A model generated the notes under the pieces. It worked only from the letters and a program-made list of their open reading frames with translations, was not told the origin of the DNA and made no database searches. DNA of 37,907 nucleotides from an uncultured Pelagibacteraceae bacterium. GTDB taxonomy: Bacteria > Pseudomonadota > Alphaproteobacteria > Pelagibacterales > Pelagibacteraceae. The stretch spans positions 1-37,907 of the forward strand of contig CACKIN010000008.1 of the NCBI GenBank assembly GCA_902600205.1, given 5' to 3'. Position numbers and translations under genes: made by a program. Every line of letters starts with the position of its first letter. Position 1 is the first letter of the stretch. Shown here one piece after another: positions 6,855-15,322 of the stretch.

Positions 6855-8258
6855 TTAGTAATACTTTGAATTTCTTAAAATATTAAGAGATAAGAAAAAT
6901 AAAATCATATCAATACCAAATATACCAAATGTAATTTCTGCAATTGATCTTAAGTAAATAAATCCAATCAATAATATTGCAAAACAGGTATATATTTCAT
7001 TAGATGTGAAAATTTTTTTAAATAAAATCATTCTTATTGATTTTAAAAATAAAACACATGTAATTAAAAGAATAGAAAAGATTGAAATTATACCCCCACA
7101 TAGCATTGAGTAAAAATAAAGACTGGATACGTTTTGACCCAAAACTACTCTATCGGCTTGTATACCATAGCCTAAAAATTTATTTATAGAAAATAATTTT
7201 ACAGTTCTGCTCCATAATTCTTTTCTCCCAGTAGAACTTTTAAGAAGTAATCTTTGATATTTAAGTCTATTAATTGCCTTATTGTCTTCAATTTGTTTTT
7301 TTTTAATTTGTTCTTCCTTTTTCAATTGTTCTTTTTTCTTCTCATCATAAATTTCTACTTTTTTTTCTACTTCTGGGCCTTTATAAAATTTAATAATCTT
7401 CAACGTAAATTGTTGAATATTTAGATGAAGTAAGAATGGTATTACAAAAATACAGATTGAATAAATAATTTTTCTTTTAAAACCTAGATCTGAAATATTA
7501 AAAATAACCGTAAAAAAAAATAAAATAAAAATGTAAAATACAGCAATTCTATTTTGAAGATTAAAAATAGATAAAGCCAAAAAACCAGTTATAACAAAAA
7601 AGATAATAGTTTTATATTTTGTATTTTTAATAAAAAAGATTTGAATATATAAAAATAAAAATAGCAGTATTGTCATTCTCGATAATCCACTTGACCTTGG
7701 AACAGGCTGTTCAAGAAATTGTCTATCAGGAGACATACTATGTATATTATAGAAAAAATTAATTACTCTATCTCTGTTGTGAATTTCTATAAAAAATTCA
7801 ATATAAACATCTGTTAAGAATTTAATGGAGATTATTGCAATTAAGGCAATAAATATTTTTAAAATTAAAATATTAAAATCTTTTTTATCTCTTATGATAT
7901 AAAAATATAAGAAAGCTGTAGAATTACAAATTAACCAATAAATTTGATTTTGACTATTTATGTGATACGAAAAACCTAATGGTTTAACTAAATATCCAAT
8001 TAACAAGCCCAAAATATAGATTAAAAAGAAAAAGTATATCCATTCAAATTTTAGATTTTTATCTATTATAAACAAATAAATTAATAATGTTGGCAATAAA
8101 GCATAAGGAGCTATCCATCTTAAAAAAACTATAATATTTTTGACAGAGGAAAAGTCGGTATTAGGTACTGGATTATTTATAGCGCTAACGAGATAAATAA
8201 AACTGCAAAATAAAAAAATATTATTAATTATGGATTTGTTAAATTTAATTTGAGGCAT
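6855..8258 (-). CDS. O-antigen ligase / polymerase-like membrane protein (Wzy/WaaL type)
   Basis: A 467-residue polytopic membrane protein with about eleven hydrophobic segments. A large periplasmic-type loop contains a Lys/Glu-rich, coiled-coil-like stretch (about residues 300-325), then the GRKELW...F...FLGYGIQ pattern that characterises the Wzy_C/O-antigen ligase family. Such proteins either polymerise lipid-linked repeat units or ligate glycan to lipid A core, on the outer face of the inner membrane. Which role applies here is not visible. It is the first gene of a minus-strand group and is divergent from the methyltransferase gene at 8371 across a 112-bp A/T-rich spacer. Confidence 0.72.
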   Translation of the reverse strand: MPQIKFNKSIINNIFLFCSFIYLVSAINNPVPNTDFSSVKNIIVFLRWIAPYALLPTLLIYLFIIDKNLKFEWIYFFFLIYILGLLIGYLVKPLGFSYHINSQNQIYWLICNSTAFLYFYIIRDKKDFNILILKIFIALIAIISIKFLTDVYIEFFIEIHNRDRVINFFYNIHSMSPDRQFLEQPVPRSSGLSRMTILLFLFLYIQIFFIKNTKYKTIIFFVITGFLALSIFNLQNRIAVFYIFILFFFTVIFNISDLGFKRKIIYSICIFVIPFLLHLNIQQFTLKIIKFYKGPEVEKKVEIYDEKKKEQLKKEEQIKKKQIEDNKAINRLKYQRLLLKSSTGRKELWSRTVKLFSINKFLGYGIQADRVVLGQNVSSLYFYSMLCGGIISIFSILLITCVLFLKSIRMILFKKIFTSNEIYTCFAILLIGFIYLRSIAEITFGIFGIDMILFFLSLNILRNSKYY

Positions 8259-8370
8259 TTGAACTTTTAACTAATAAATAAACAAAAAAGTGTATCTAAA
8301 ATTGATTTATTAAATAAAGTTATTCTTTAAGTGTGTTTAAAATTAGGTATAAGTCCAATTCATAAATTTA

Positions 8371-9069
8371 ATGAAAGATTATAATAAAAATTTCGATAGA
8401 GATGTATTAGAAAGTGGATCTTATATATACACAAAAAATAAACTATCGTCAGTAACAGCAAATGCCAATATTACTGGAGAAATAAAAAAAAAATTTTCGT
8501 ATAAAAAAAAAAAAATTTTAGACTTTGGGTGTGGTGATGGTAGTTATACTGTGGAATTAAAAAGTTATAATCCTAAAATAATATATGGCGTTGATATTTC
8601 AAAAGAAGCAATAAAAATTGCTAATAAAAAATATAAAAATATTAACTTTGTAGTGGGTGGCTATTCATATCTTAAAAAGTGTTCAAATAATAAATTCGAT
8701 GTAGTTATTTTTAGAGGAGTTTTGCATCATGTTCAAAATCCAAAAAAATACGTTGTAGAAGCATCAAGAATTTCAAAGACTGTACTGATTTTAGAACCAA
8801 ACGGACATAATCCAATTGTTAAACTTCTAGAAAAATATTCTAAATATCATATTGAACACGGAGAGAGATCATTTACCTCAAATCAATTGACTAAATGGTG
8901 CAGGGATGCTGGTAATAGTTCTATAGATTTATCCTTTATAAACATCGTTCCTTTTTTTTGTCCTGACTTTATGGTTTATATACTTAAGTTAATTTATCCT
9001 TTCATAAAATATTTTCAAATTATTAAAAGATATTTGTGCGGACAGATTTTAATAGTTGCATCAAAGTAA
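8371..9069 (+). CDS. Class I SAM-dependent methyltransferase
   Basis: A 232-residue Methyltransf_11/25-type enzyme. Motif I is LDFGCGDGSY (about 50-59), the acidic end of strand 2 is in GVDIS (about 74-78), and FDVVIFRGVLHHV (motif IV region) precedes a KTVLILEPNG strand. The C-terminal part is hydrophobic (YILKLIYPFIKYF), which suggests membrane association or a hydrophobic substrate such as a lipid or lipid-linked glycan. The methyl acceptor is unknown. The N-terminal coding region contains uninterrupted runs of ten and thirteen A. It is convergent with the ArnT-like gene, whose end is 7 bp away, and divergent from the O-antigen ligase-like gene. Confidence 0.82.
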   Translation: MKDYNKNFDRDVLESGSYIYTKNKLSSVTANANITGEIKKKFSYKKKKILDFGCGDGSYTVELKSYNPKIIYGVDISKEAIKIANKKYKNINFVVGGYSYLKKCSNNKFDVVIFRGVLHHVQNPKKYVVEASRISKTVLILEPNGHNPIVKLLEKYSKYHIEHGERSFTSNQLTKWCRDAGNSSIDLSFINIVPFFCPDFMVYILKLIYPFIKYFQIIKRYLCGQILIVASK

Positions 9070-9076
9070 ATTATAC

Positions 9077-10459
9077 TTAATTTTGGAATTTAATGTTTAA
9101 CATAACATTTGAAATTATTGTCATAAGTATAAATGGCGTTACATGTCTTTCATAATTAAAACCGATTAGGTATGGTGCTGCATATGCCCCACAAATCAAA
9201 ATTATAAAAGAACAAATTAATTTCTCTTGTTTCCATCTTTTGTAAATAAAATATAATAATAATAGTGTGCTTAATCTACCAAACAACAACCATACAAAAA
9301 TAGCATAGTTCTGAAATGTATTTTCAGTATACTCCTTATTTACATCAGGCCCAACTGAGAATGGAGTTTTTTTTAAATAAAAGAAAAAATTATAAAATTT
9401 TTTAGCTGTCATTAATATAAATTCTTTTGGATTTTTTTTAATCCAATCTATTGATTTATTTTTATAATAATCGTTTTTTTCCCATTCATTTTCAAATTTA
9501 ATATCGACATTATTTTTATTGTATATAATTTTATCATTTTTCAATTTAAAATTTTCAGCAAAAAAAATTTGATCTAAAGCAATTTGAGGATAAATTTTAA
9601 AAGCGGTGTTGTTTAAACCATGGTATCCATTTACCCAATTTACACTTGATCCAATATTAAAACTATTTGATACATTTAAGTTTCTGTAACCCCAAAAACC
9701 AACTAGTGAGATTGATATTATAAGGCAAAAAATTACTTTTAAATTATGATCTCTTTTAAACCATAATAGATTTAAAATTATAGAAAGCGTTAGGCAAAAT
9801 AACATTGATGACTTTGTGAAATAAATTATTGTTGATAATAAAATTACAAGAATTGGTACTAATTGATTATTTTTTGTTTGATTTTTAGAAATATAATAAC
9901 ATGATAATAAAAAAAATAAGGTCCAAAGTATAATCAATTCAATAATAATACCTTCCTCATAGGAAATATTTGAAGCATGCTTTATTACAATTGGAGATAC
10001 AAACATTAATAATAAAGAAAAATTAATAATGTTAAGAAGTTTATAATTTATCAGTTTAATCTTTTTGTAAAAAATATTAAAACAAAATAAAAATATTAAA
10101 CTAAGTAAAGTATTTTTAAGCAATGCTATAATAAAATATTTTTTACTGAAGTAAGTAAAAAATAAGTATAAGTATGGCAAAACCGGCATTCTCATGGAAT
10201 AACCACAAGCTATATTTTCGCCATCATAGATTGTATAATGATTATCGTATTTACAACTTTTAAAATTACCATCTAAATATAATGACTCAATATATCCACC
10301 AAAAATATTAGAAAGGTTAAAAATATTTGGTTCATAATTAAAATAGTAAAAATATGAAGCTATAATTTTTAATAACAAAAAAAAAGCAATTATAATTAAA
10401 CTGAATTTAAAACTTCTATAAAATTTTTTTTGTATAATATTTAAGCTATTTTTGTACAT
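9077..10459 (-). CDS. ArnT/PMT-like GT-C membrane glycosyltransferase
   Basis: A 460-residue protein with a first membrane helix, a periplasmic loop containing GGYIESLYLDGN and then YSMRMPVLPYLYL, followed by eight to ten further membrane segments and a hydrophilic region with WIKKNPKEFI. The first-loop pattern G-G-Y-x-E...R-x-P...P is typical of GT-C enzymes (GT39/ArnT-like), which transfer a sugar from a polyprenyl-phosphate donor in the periplasm. It is the last gene of the operon UbiA, DprE1-like, DprE2-like, GT-C, 31 bp after the reductase gene. A reasonable inference is that it uses the polyprenyl-phospho-pentose made by the first three. The acceptor is unknown. Confidence 0.7.
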   Translation of the reverse strand: MYKNSLNIIQKKFYRSFKFSLIIIAFFLLLKIIASYFYYFNYEPNIFNLSNIFGGYIESLYLDGNFKSCKYDNHYTIYDGENIACGYSMRMPVLPYLYLFFTYFSKKYFIIALLKNTLLSLIFLFCFNIFYKKIKLINYKLLNIINFSLLLMFVSPIVIKHASNISYEEGIIIELIILWTLFFLLSCYYISKNQTKNNQLVPILVILLSTIIYFTKSSMLFCLTLSIILNLLWFKRDHNLKVIFCLIISISLVGFWGYRNLNVSNSFNIGSSVNWVNGYHGLNNTAFKIYPQIALDQIFFAENFKLKNDKIIYNKNNVDIKFENEWEKNDYYKNKSIDWIKKNPKEFILMTAKKFYNFFFYLKKTPFSVGPDVNKEYTENTFQNYAIFVWLLFGRLSTLLLLYFIYKRWKQEKLICSFIILICGAYAAPYLIGFNYERHVTPFILMTIISNVMLNIKFQN

Positions 10460-10490
10460 TTAAAATATTTACTTATTATAAAATCAGTTT

Positions 10491-11228
10491 TTATAAATTT
10501 GTTTTTTTAAAAATAGACTCAGGAATTAAATTAATAATTTTCATTATATACTTCCATATGGCTAAAGTATAAACGACATTTTTTTCACTTTTTACCCCAT
10601 TGAAAATATCTTGTGCAATTTTATCTGGATAAGATGAAATTAATTTTGGTAATTTTAGATTTAATGTCATTTTTGTATAAACAGTACCAGGTAACACTGT
10701 AATGACATTAACATTTTTTTCATACAGTCTATTTCTTAAACCTGATAAAAATGTAGTTAATCCTGATTTAGCTGATCCATAAATATAGTTAGATTTTTTT
10801 CCTCTTATTCCCGCAACAGAGCTAATTCCAATAATTGTACCACTTTCTCTTTTTTCAAACAAATTAGCAAATTCAGACATTAAGTGAACAGGTCCTTCAA
10901 AGTTTGTTCTAATAACTTCAGATCTTGATATCTGTTTATTTTCACTATCTTTTTGATCCCCCATGAATCCAACTGCGCATAGTACAATATCAGGTATAAC
11001 GCTTAGATTACTTATCAATTTTTGATGATCATCTATATTCAGAATATCAAGTTTATAATAATCTACATTAACATTATATTTTGATTTTAAATCGTTTGCT
11101 TGCAATTTTAGATTTTCTAAATTTCTTGCAGTTAATAACAAATCATAATTATGTTCTGCAAATTTATTTGCAACAGATTTTGCTATATCGCTTAAAGATC
11201 CAACAATAAGAATACTCTTTCTTTTCAT
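10491..11228 (-). CDS. dprE2: Short-chain dehydrogenase, DprE2-like keto-sugar reductase
   Basis: A 245-residue SDR protein. The nucleotide-binding loop reads ILIVGSLSDIA (6-16), a variant of the usual TGxxxGIG resembling DprE2-type reductases. The catalytic residues Ser137, Tyr150 and Lys154 are present (SSVAG and YGSAK), and the length matches classical SDRs. In the DprE1/DprE2 couple this subunit reduces the 2-keto intermediate with NADH to give polyprenyl-phospho-D-arabinose. The start codon overlaps the DprE1-like gene's end by four bases, so the partners are translationally coupled. Taken alone it could be any SDR; the gene neighbourhood makes the call. Confidence 0.78.
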   Translation of the reverse strand: MKRKSILIVGSLSDIAKSVANKFAEHNYDLLLTARNLENLKLQANDLKSKYNVNVDYYKLDILNIDDHQKLISNLSVIPDIVLCAVGFMGDQKDSENKQISRSEVIRTNFEGPVHLMSEFANLFEKRESGTIIGISSVAGIRGKKSNYIYGSAKSGLTTFLSGLRNRLYEKNVNVITVLPGTVYTKMTLNLKLPKLISSYPDKIAQDIFNGVKSEKNVVYTLAIWKYIMKIINLIPESIFKKTNL

Positions 11229-12565
11229 AGCTCCAAACGTAATGACTGTGATGATTTAAATTTGTTAAATGAATTATTTTTATTTCTAAATTCAATAAAA
11301 TTTTTTATTCTTTCATCTGAGTCTTTGAATGTATTTTTTTTCATTCTAGCATCTTTTGCCAAATAGAATCTTCCTCCAAATTTTAATGTGATTTTGTCTA
11401 ATTTGTCTAAAAGATCAAAAACTTTTTTATTTGTCGGAAAATCAAAGGCAATTGTATATCCTTCCATAGGAAATGAAAAATTTCCATCTTGTTTTCCAAA
11501 TCTTTTTAGAGTTGTTAAATAAGAGTCCGCTTTTGATTTTTGTATCTCATCAAGAATTTCCTCAAGACCTATTTTTGATTTTTGCAAAGGTATTACACAC
11601 TGATATTGAACAAATCCTTTTTTTCCATAAATTTTATTCCACTCTAAAATATTATCTAATGGATAAAAATAATTATTCCAATATTTTAATTTTTCTTTTC
11701 GAGAATTTTTGTTTAAAAAATAGTAAATCAAGTTAAAAATTCTCACTAATAATATATTTAAAAACCAATTTGGAAAATAAAATGGAATTTTAATTCCTTT
11801 TCTTTTTATTAATTTAAGGGGATTTAATCTTTTAGAATGATCTAATTCATTAATTAATGCATGTTCTCCAGTCATAATCAATGATTGATATTTATTATTT
11901 TTTCTTTTATTTGCATTTAACCATGCCACTGAATAAGTAGACGACTTAGTTTTTTCAAAAATATCTAAAATTTCATCAAGATTATTTGCTATATAAGTTT
12001 TTTCTTTTATCCAACTGGTTTCAATTGATCTTAATTTTATAGCTGCTCGAATAATAATACCTGTTAATCCCATACCACCTATAGTCCATTCGAACAGTTC
12101 CTCATTCTCTTTTCTTGAACATCTTAATATGTCTCCATGAGCATTAATTATATCTATCCACTCAACATAATTCCTAAAACTACCTTCTTTATGATGATTT
12201 TTGCCATGAACATCTGCACAAATTAATCCTCCAACAGTTACAAATTTTGATCCAGGAGTTACATACGGGAACCAGCCTTTTGGTAAAAAAGTATTAATAA
12301 TATCTTCTAGTATGACACCAGCTTCCACTTCTAAAATACCTGAATTTTTATCAAAAGATAATATTTTATTAAAATTTTTCATATTAATGGTCTTGTCTTT
12401 ATTTTGAGCACTATCGCCATATGCTCTACCGTTTCCCCTAGCTATGGTATTACCTTTTTTTATCTCATTTATTATTTCCTGAATATTATTTGGATAATTA
12501 ATATTGACTATTTCGGTTGGATATCCTCCCCAACCTGAAATTTTTTCTTTTATTAAGTAACTCAT
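11225..12565 (-). CDS. dprE1: FAD-linked oxidase, DprE1-like decaprenylphosphoryl-ribose 2-epimerase subunit
   Basis: A 446-residue VAO-type flavoenzyme. The N-terminal GWGGYP (11-16), the FAD-binding ARGNGRAYGDS (42-52) and VTVGGLICADVHGKNHH (109-125, with His120) closely match my recollection of DprE1. The C-terminus has AKDAR with Lys404, corresponding to catalytic Lys418 of the Mycobacterium tuberculosis enzyme. The benzothiazinone-target Cys387 of that enzyme aligns with Ala373 here (GYTIAFDFP); the spacing to the Lys is 31 residues in both. It would oxidise the C2 hydroxyl of polyprenyl-phospho-ribose at the inner membrane. It is 35 bp after the UbiA gene and overlaps dprE2 by four bases. 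Confidence 0.87.
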   Translation of the reverse strand: MSYLIKEKISGWGGYPTEIVNINYPNNIQEIINEIKKGNTIARGNGRAYGDSAQNKDKTINMKNFNKILSFDKNSGILEVEAGVILEDIINTFLPKGWFPYVTPGSKFVTVGGLICADVHGKNHHKEGSFRNYVEWIDIINAHGDILRCSRKENEELFEWTIGGMGLTGIIIRAAIKLRSIETSWIKEKTYIANNLDEILDIFEKTKSSTYSVAWLNANKRKNNKYQSLIMTGEHALINELDHSKRLNPLKLIKRKGIKIPFYFPNWFLNILLVRIFNLIYYFLNKNSRKEKLKYWNNYFYPLDNILEWNKIYGKKGFVQYQCVIPLQKSKIGLEEILDEIQKSKADSYLTTLKRFGKQDGNFSFPMEGYTIAFDFPTNKKVFDLLDKLDKITLKFGGRFYLAKDARMKKNTFKDSDERIKNFIEFRNKNNSFNKFKSSQSLRLEL

Positions 12566-12600
12566 ACTGAATTAATTTATTATATATTTAATTATTAAAT

Positions 12601-13497
12601 TTAAAGAAAGGTTCCAAACCATAAAATCATTAATATTAATATCGCACAAATATAACTCTTTATATCATATATTGCGAAAATTATTGGATCATCATTTATT
12701 TGGTTTTTATTAGAAACTAAGAATATTCTAAAAATCCAATATGATAATATTAAACAAATGATCCACAAAATCTCAGGAGAGGAATAAAGATTTTTTACCT
12801 GAGATGAATTTAAATATAAAATAAATATAATTATTGATATTATTGCTGATAATATCGAGAATATATTTATAATTTTTAAATCTTTAATACTATAACCTCT
12901 ACCCAAGATAGATTTATTATTTAATTTTTTAGCATTATTTAATTCTATTTTTCTTTTGATTGAAGCCAGAGACAGAAAGAAGAAAAATGAAAATGATAGC
13001 AGCCAAGATGAAACATAAATATCAGTTATTAATCCCCCACCAATAATTCTTAATGTATATAATATGGCTAATGTTAATAGATCAAAAATTTTAAGTTTTT
13101 TTAAAATAAAACTATATAAATTTGAAATAAAAAAATAAATCAAAATTAGAAATAGAAATTTTATATTTGAATTTAATGAAAGTAAAATTGATACAGTTAC
13201 AAGAAAAAAAATTATAATTTTACACTGATTAATGCTAATTAAATCCGCTGCTAACGGTCTGTATTTTTTATATGGATGTTGCTTATCTGACTCAATATCA
13301 ACTATATCATTTATTATATAAACAGATGATGCAATTAAACTCAAAATGATAAAACCTTTAGCTGACTCAGTAAAAGAAGATAAATTAATATTGTGAGACA
13401 TAATCATTGGCACAAAAACTAAAATATTTTTAATCCACTGATACGGTCTTGCAATTTTGAAAAAATTAATAATATCTATTTTATTTTTAGCAGTCAT
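12601..13497 (-). CDS. UbiA-family prenyltransferase, polyprenyl-phosphate phosphoribosyltransferase (DPPR synthase) type
   Basis: A 298-residue membrane protein with about eight helices. The N-terminal ARPYQWIKN (16-24), the metal-binding NDIVDIESD (Asn63, Asp64, Asp67, Asp71) followed by KYRPLAAD, and the second conserved region ILYTLRIIGGG match the UbiA subgroup that contains mycobacterial Rv3806c. That subgroup transfers 5-phosphoribose from PRPP to polyprenyl phosphate, the first committed step toward polyprenyl-phospho-arabinose. Being directly upstream of dprE1 and dprE2 strongly favours this role over quinone or haem prenylation. It is the first gene of the minus-strand operon and is divergent from the oxygenase gene at 13607 across a 109-bp spacer. 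Confidence 0.85.
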   Translation of the reverse strand: MTAKNKIDIINFFKIARPYQWIKNILVFVPMIMSHNINLSSFTESAKGFIILSLIASSVYIINDIVDIESDKQHPYKKYRPLAADLISINQCKIIIFFLVTVSILLSLNSNIKFLFLILIYFFISNLYSFILKKLKIFDLLTLAILYTLRIIGGGLITDIYVSSWLLSFSFFFFLSLASIKRKIELNNAKKLNNKSILGRGYSIKDLKIINIFSILSAIISIIIFILYLNSSQVKNLYSSPEILWIICLILSYWIFRIFLVSNKNQINDDPIIFAIYDIKSYICAILILMILWFGTFL

Positions 13498-13606
13498 CTC
13501 TCAAATATTTATCATTTATTGTATTCTTCACATAACTTATTATTTAAATTTTTTAAATCTTATGAAAACAACATGAGTTTTAGATGAAAATAATCATAAA
13601 CGTATT

Positions 13607-14536
13607 ATGAAATGTGTAGACATAAATAAAAAATATACTATTTTTAATGTAAGTTTTATAAATTCACTTAAAAAAATGAAATATTTGTTTAAATTATTTA
13701 GAGCAATATTCACATTACCGAATAATAAGAAATGGATTAAAAATAGTATTCAAAATAATAGAGATTTTTTATTATTAAAAAATGATACGATTAAATCTTT
13801 ATCTAACTTAATAATAAGTGAGTTTAGTTTATGTAAAAATAAAATTTTTCAAGATAAAGAGGAAAAAAATCGATTAAAAAATAAAGATTATCATTTAAAT
13901 ATTACAAGTTATTTTTCCAAAGAAGTTTTAAATGAGGTTGAAAGCAAACTTAAAAGCAAAAATATATTAGATATTATTTCAAATCATTTTGGGTATAATA
14001 TAAAGTTTTCACAACTTATAATTAGATTTAATTATTTTAATCCATTGAGTTTGGAGGAGTATAGCGCAAAAATGTGGCACAGAGATAATGACTCATTGTT
14101 TAATCAATTAAAACTTTTTCTTGTTCTTAATGAATTGTCAGATGAAATTGGAGGATATTTCTATTTTATTCCCCAAAACCAGTTGCCTGCTTATAAAAAG
14201 ATTTCCTCAAATTACAGTAGTAGTGAAAATTTTACTCTAAACGATATGTCCTCTAGAATAAAAAATACAGATGTAGATAATAAATATAATTTAGGAAGTG
14301 AAGTTATTAAATATGGTGACGATATAAATTCTGCTTTAGTTTTGGATACTAATGATACATATCACAAGGGTGGTTTTATTAAAAAAAAAGATGGACATAG
14401 AATATTGTTGCAAGCAATATACGAACCTAAATATTTATCGCTATCAAACTACTCAAAATATAGCAAAAATTTACTCTATAGATCTATTAAAATATTTTTA
14501 TTGGGTATCAAAAATAGACTGAGAACGAATATTTAA
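13607..14536 (+). CDS. Putative Fe(II)/2-oxoglutarate-dependent oxygenase (PhyH-like)
   Basis: A 309-residue protein with a probable iron triad: His158 and Asp160 in MWHRDND, a distal His253 in NDTYHKGG, and Arg265 in DGHRILLQ as the likely 2-oxoglutarate ligand. The segment between them (FLVLNELSDEIGGYFYFIP) has the strand pattern of PhyH-type double-stranded beta-helix enzymes. Overall similarity to well-known members is low, so the fold call is firmer than any function. It is followed two bases later by a MycE-type methyltransferase, so the two may modify the same molecule. The start is ambiguous: Met1 or Met24. Confidence 0.65.
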   Translation: MKCVDINKKYTIFNVSFINSLKKMKYLFKLFRAIFTLPNNKKWIKNSIQNNRDFLLLKNDTIKSLSNLIISEFSLCKNKIFQDKEEKNRLKNKDYHLNITSYFSKEVLNEVESKLKSKNILDIISNHFGYNIKFSQLIIRFNYFNPLSLEEYSAKMWHRDNDSLFNQLKLFLVLNELSDEIGGYFYFIPQNQLPAYKKISSNYSSSENFTLNDMSSRIKNTDVDNKYNLGSEVIKYGDDINSALVLDTNDTYHKGGFIKKKDGHRILLQAIYEPKYLSLSNYSKYSKNLLYRSIKIFLLGIKNRLRTNI

Positions 14537-14538
14537 CT

Positions 14539-15321
14539 ATGATGAATATGAGTTTTAGAGAAAGATTAAAAAATTATTATTTTATTTTTATTGGATTAAT
14601 ACCGTCATTTTTTCTAGTTTTTTTAAGTTTAAATTTAATTATGAAAATAACTAGAAGCGTAAAACCAGCATATATAGATACCTACAAATCAATTTTTAAA
14701 AACAGACGTTTTAACAAATATAATATTTTAGAAATTGGTATTGGCGGTCATGATTTAGAACACTATAAGGGAGGTTCGTTGTTAATGTGGAAACATTACT
14801 TTTTGTTTTCAAATATCTATGGATTAGACATAATTGATAAAAATTATAATATTTTTCCAAGAATAAGAAGTTTTGTTGGATCACAAACTGATGAAACTAC
14901 TTTAAATAATATTTTGGCTAATATAAAAAAAGTAGATATTATAATTGATGATGGTAGTCATTATTTAGATCATATTTTTTTTAGTTTTAAATACCTATTT
15001 GACCATTTATCTGATGACGGAATTTATATTATTGAGGATATAAAAATGCCCTATTTAAAGTCTTTGGAAGATACACCCCTTGATAAAATTACAAATCCAG
15101 GTTTATTTTTTAATAATTTAATACATAGAATTAATTCATCAAAATTTGGTGAGATTGTTGATGATTACTATATAAATAATATTAAAAGAGTGATCTGCAA
15201 AGATCAGCAAATCATAATCTATAAAGGCAAAAGAAATTCAAAAAAATTACTGAATAAATTTCCATCCAATAAAACTAAAGATGGTTATATAAAAATTTCA
15301 GATAAATTAAATAATAATTAA
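14539..15321 (+). CDS. MycE/TylE-like SAM-dependent O-methyltransferase with N-terminal hydrophobic segment
   Basis: A 260-residue protein with a hydrophobic helix at about residues 13-36, then a methyltransferase domain. ILEIGIGG (63-70), HYKGGSLLMWKHYF (75-88), the GLDIID strand end (95-100), IIIDDGSHYLDH (134-145) and YIIEDI are the signature series of the macrolide sugar O-methyltransferase family (mycinamicin MycE, demethylmacrocin methyltransferase), which is metal dependent. In non-producers such genes usually sit in polysaccharide clusters and methylate surface sugars, which fits here. It ends one base before the ABC ATPase remnant. The start could be any of three nearby Met codons. 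Confidence 0.8.
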   Translation: MMNMSFRERLKNYYFIFIGLIPSFFLVFLSLNLIMKITRSVKPAYIDTYKSIFKNRRFNKYNILEIGIGGHDLEHYKGGSLLMWKHYFLFSNIYGLDIIDKNYNIFPRIRSFVGSQTDETTLNNILANIKKVDIIIDDGSHYLDHIFFSFKYLFDHLSDDGIYIIEDIKMPYLKSLEDTPLDKITNPGLFFNNLIHRINSSKFGEIVDDYYINNIKRVICKDQQIIIYKGKRNSKKLLNKFPSNKTKDGYIKISDKLNNN

Positions 15322-15322
15322 A

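Noticed and set aside
11473-11736. Plus-strand ORF inside dprE1
   Set aside because: It is antisense to a conserved flavoenzyme and has no features of its own.
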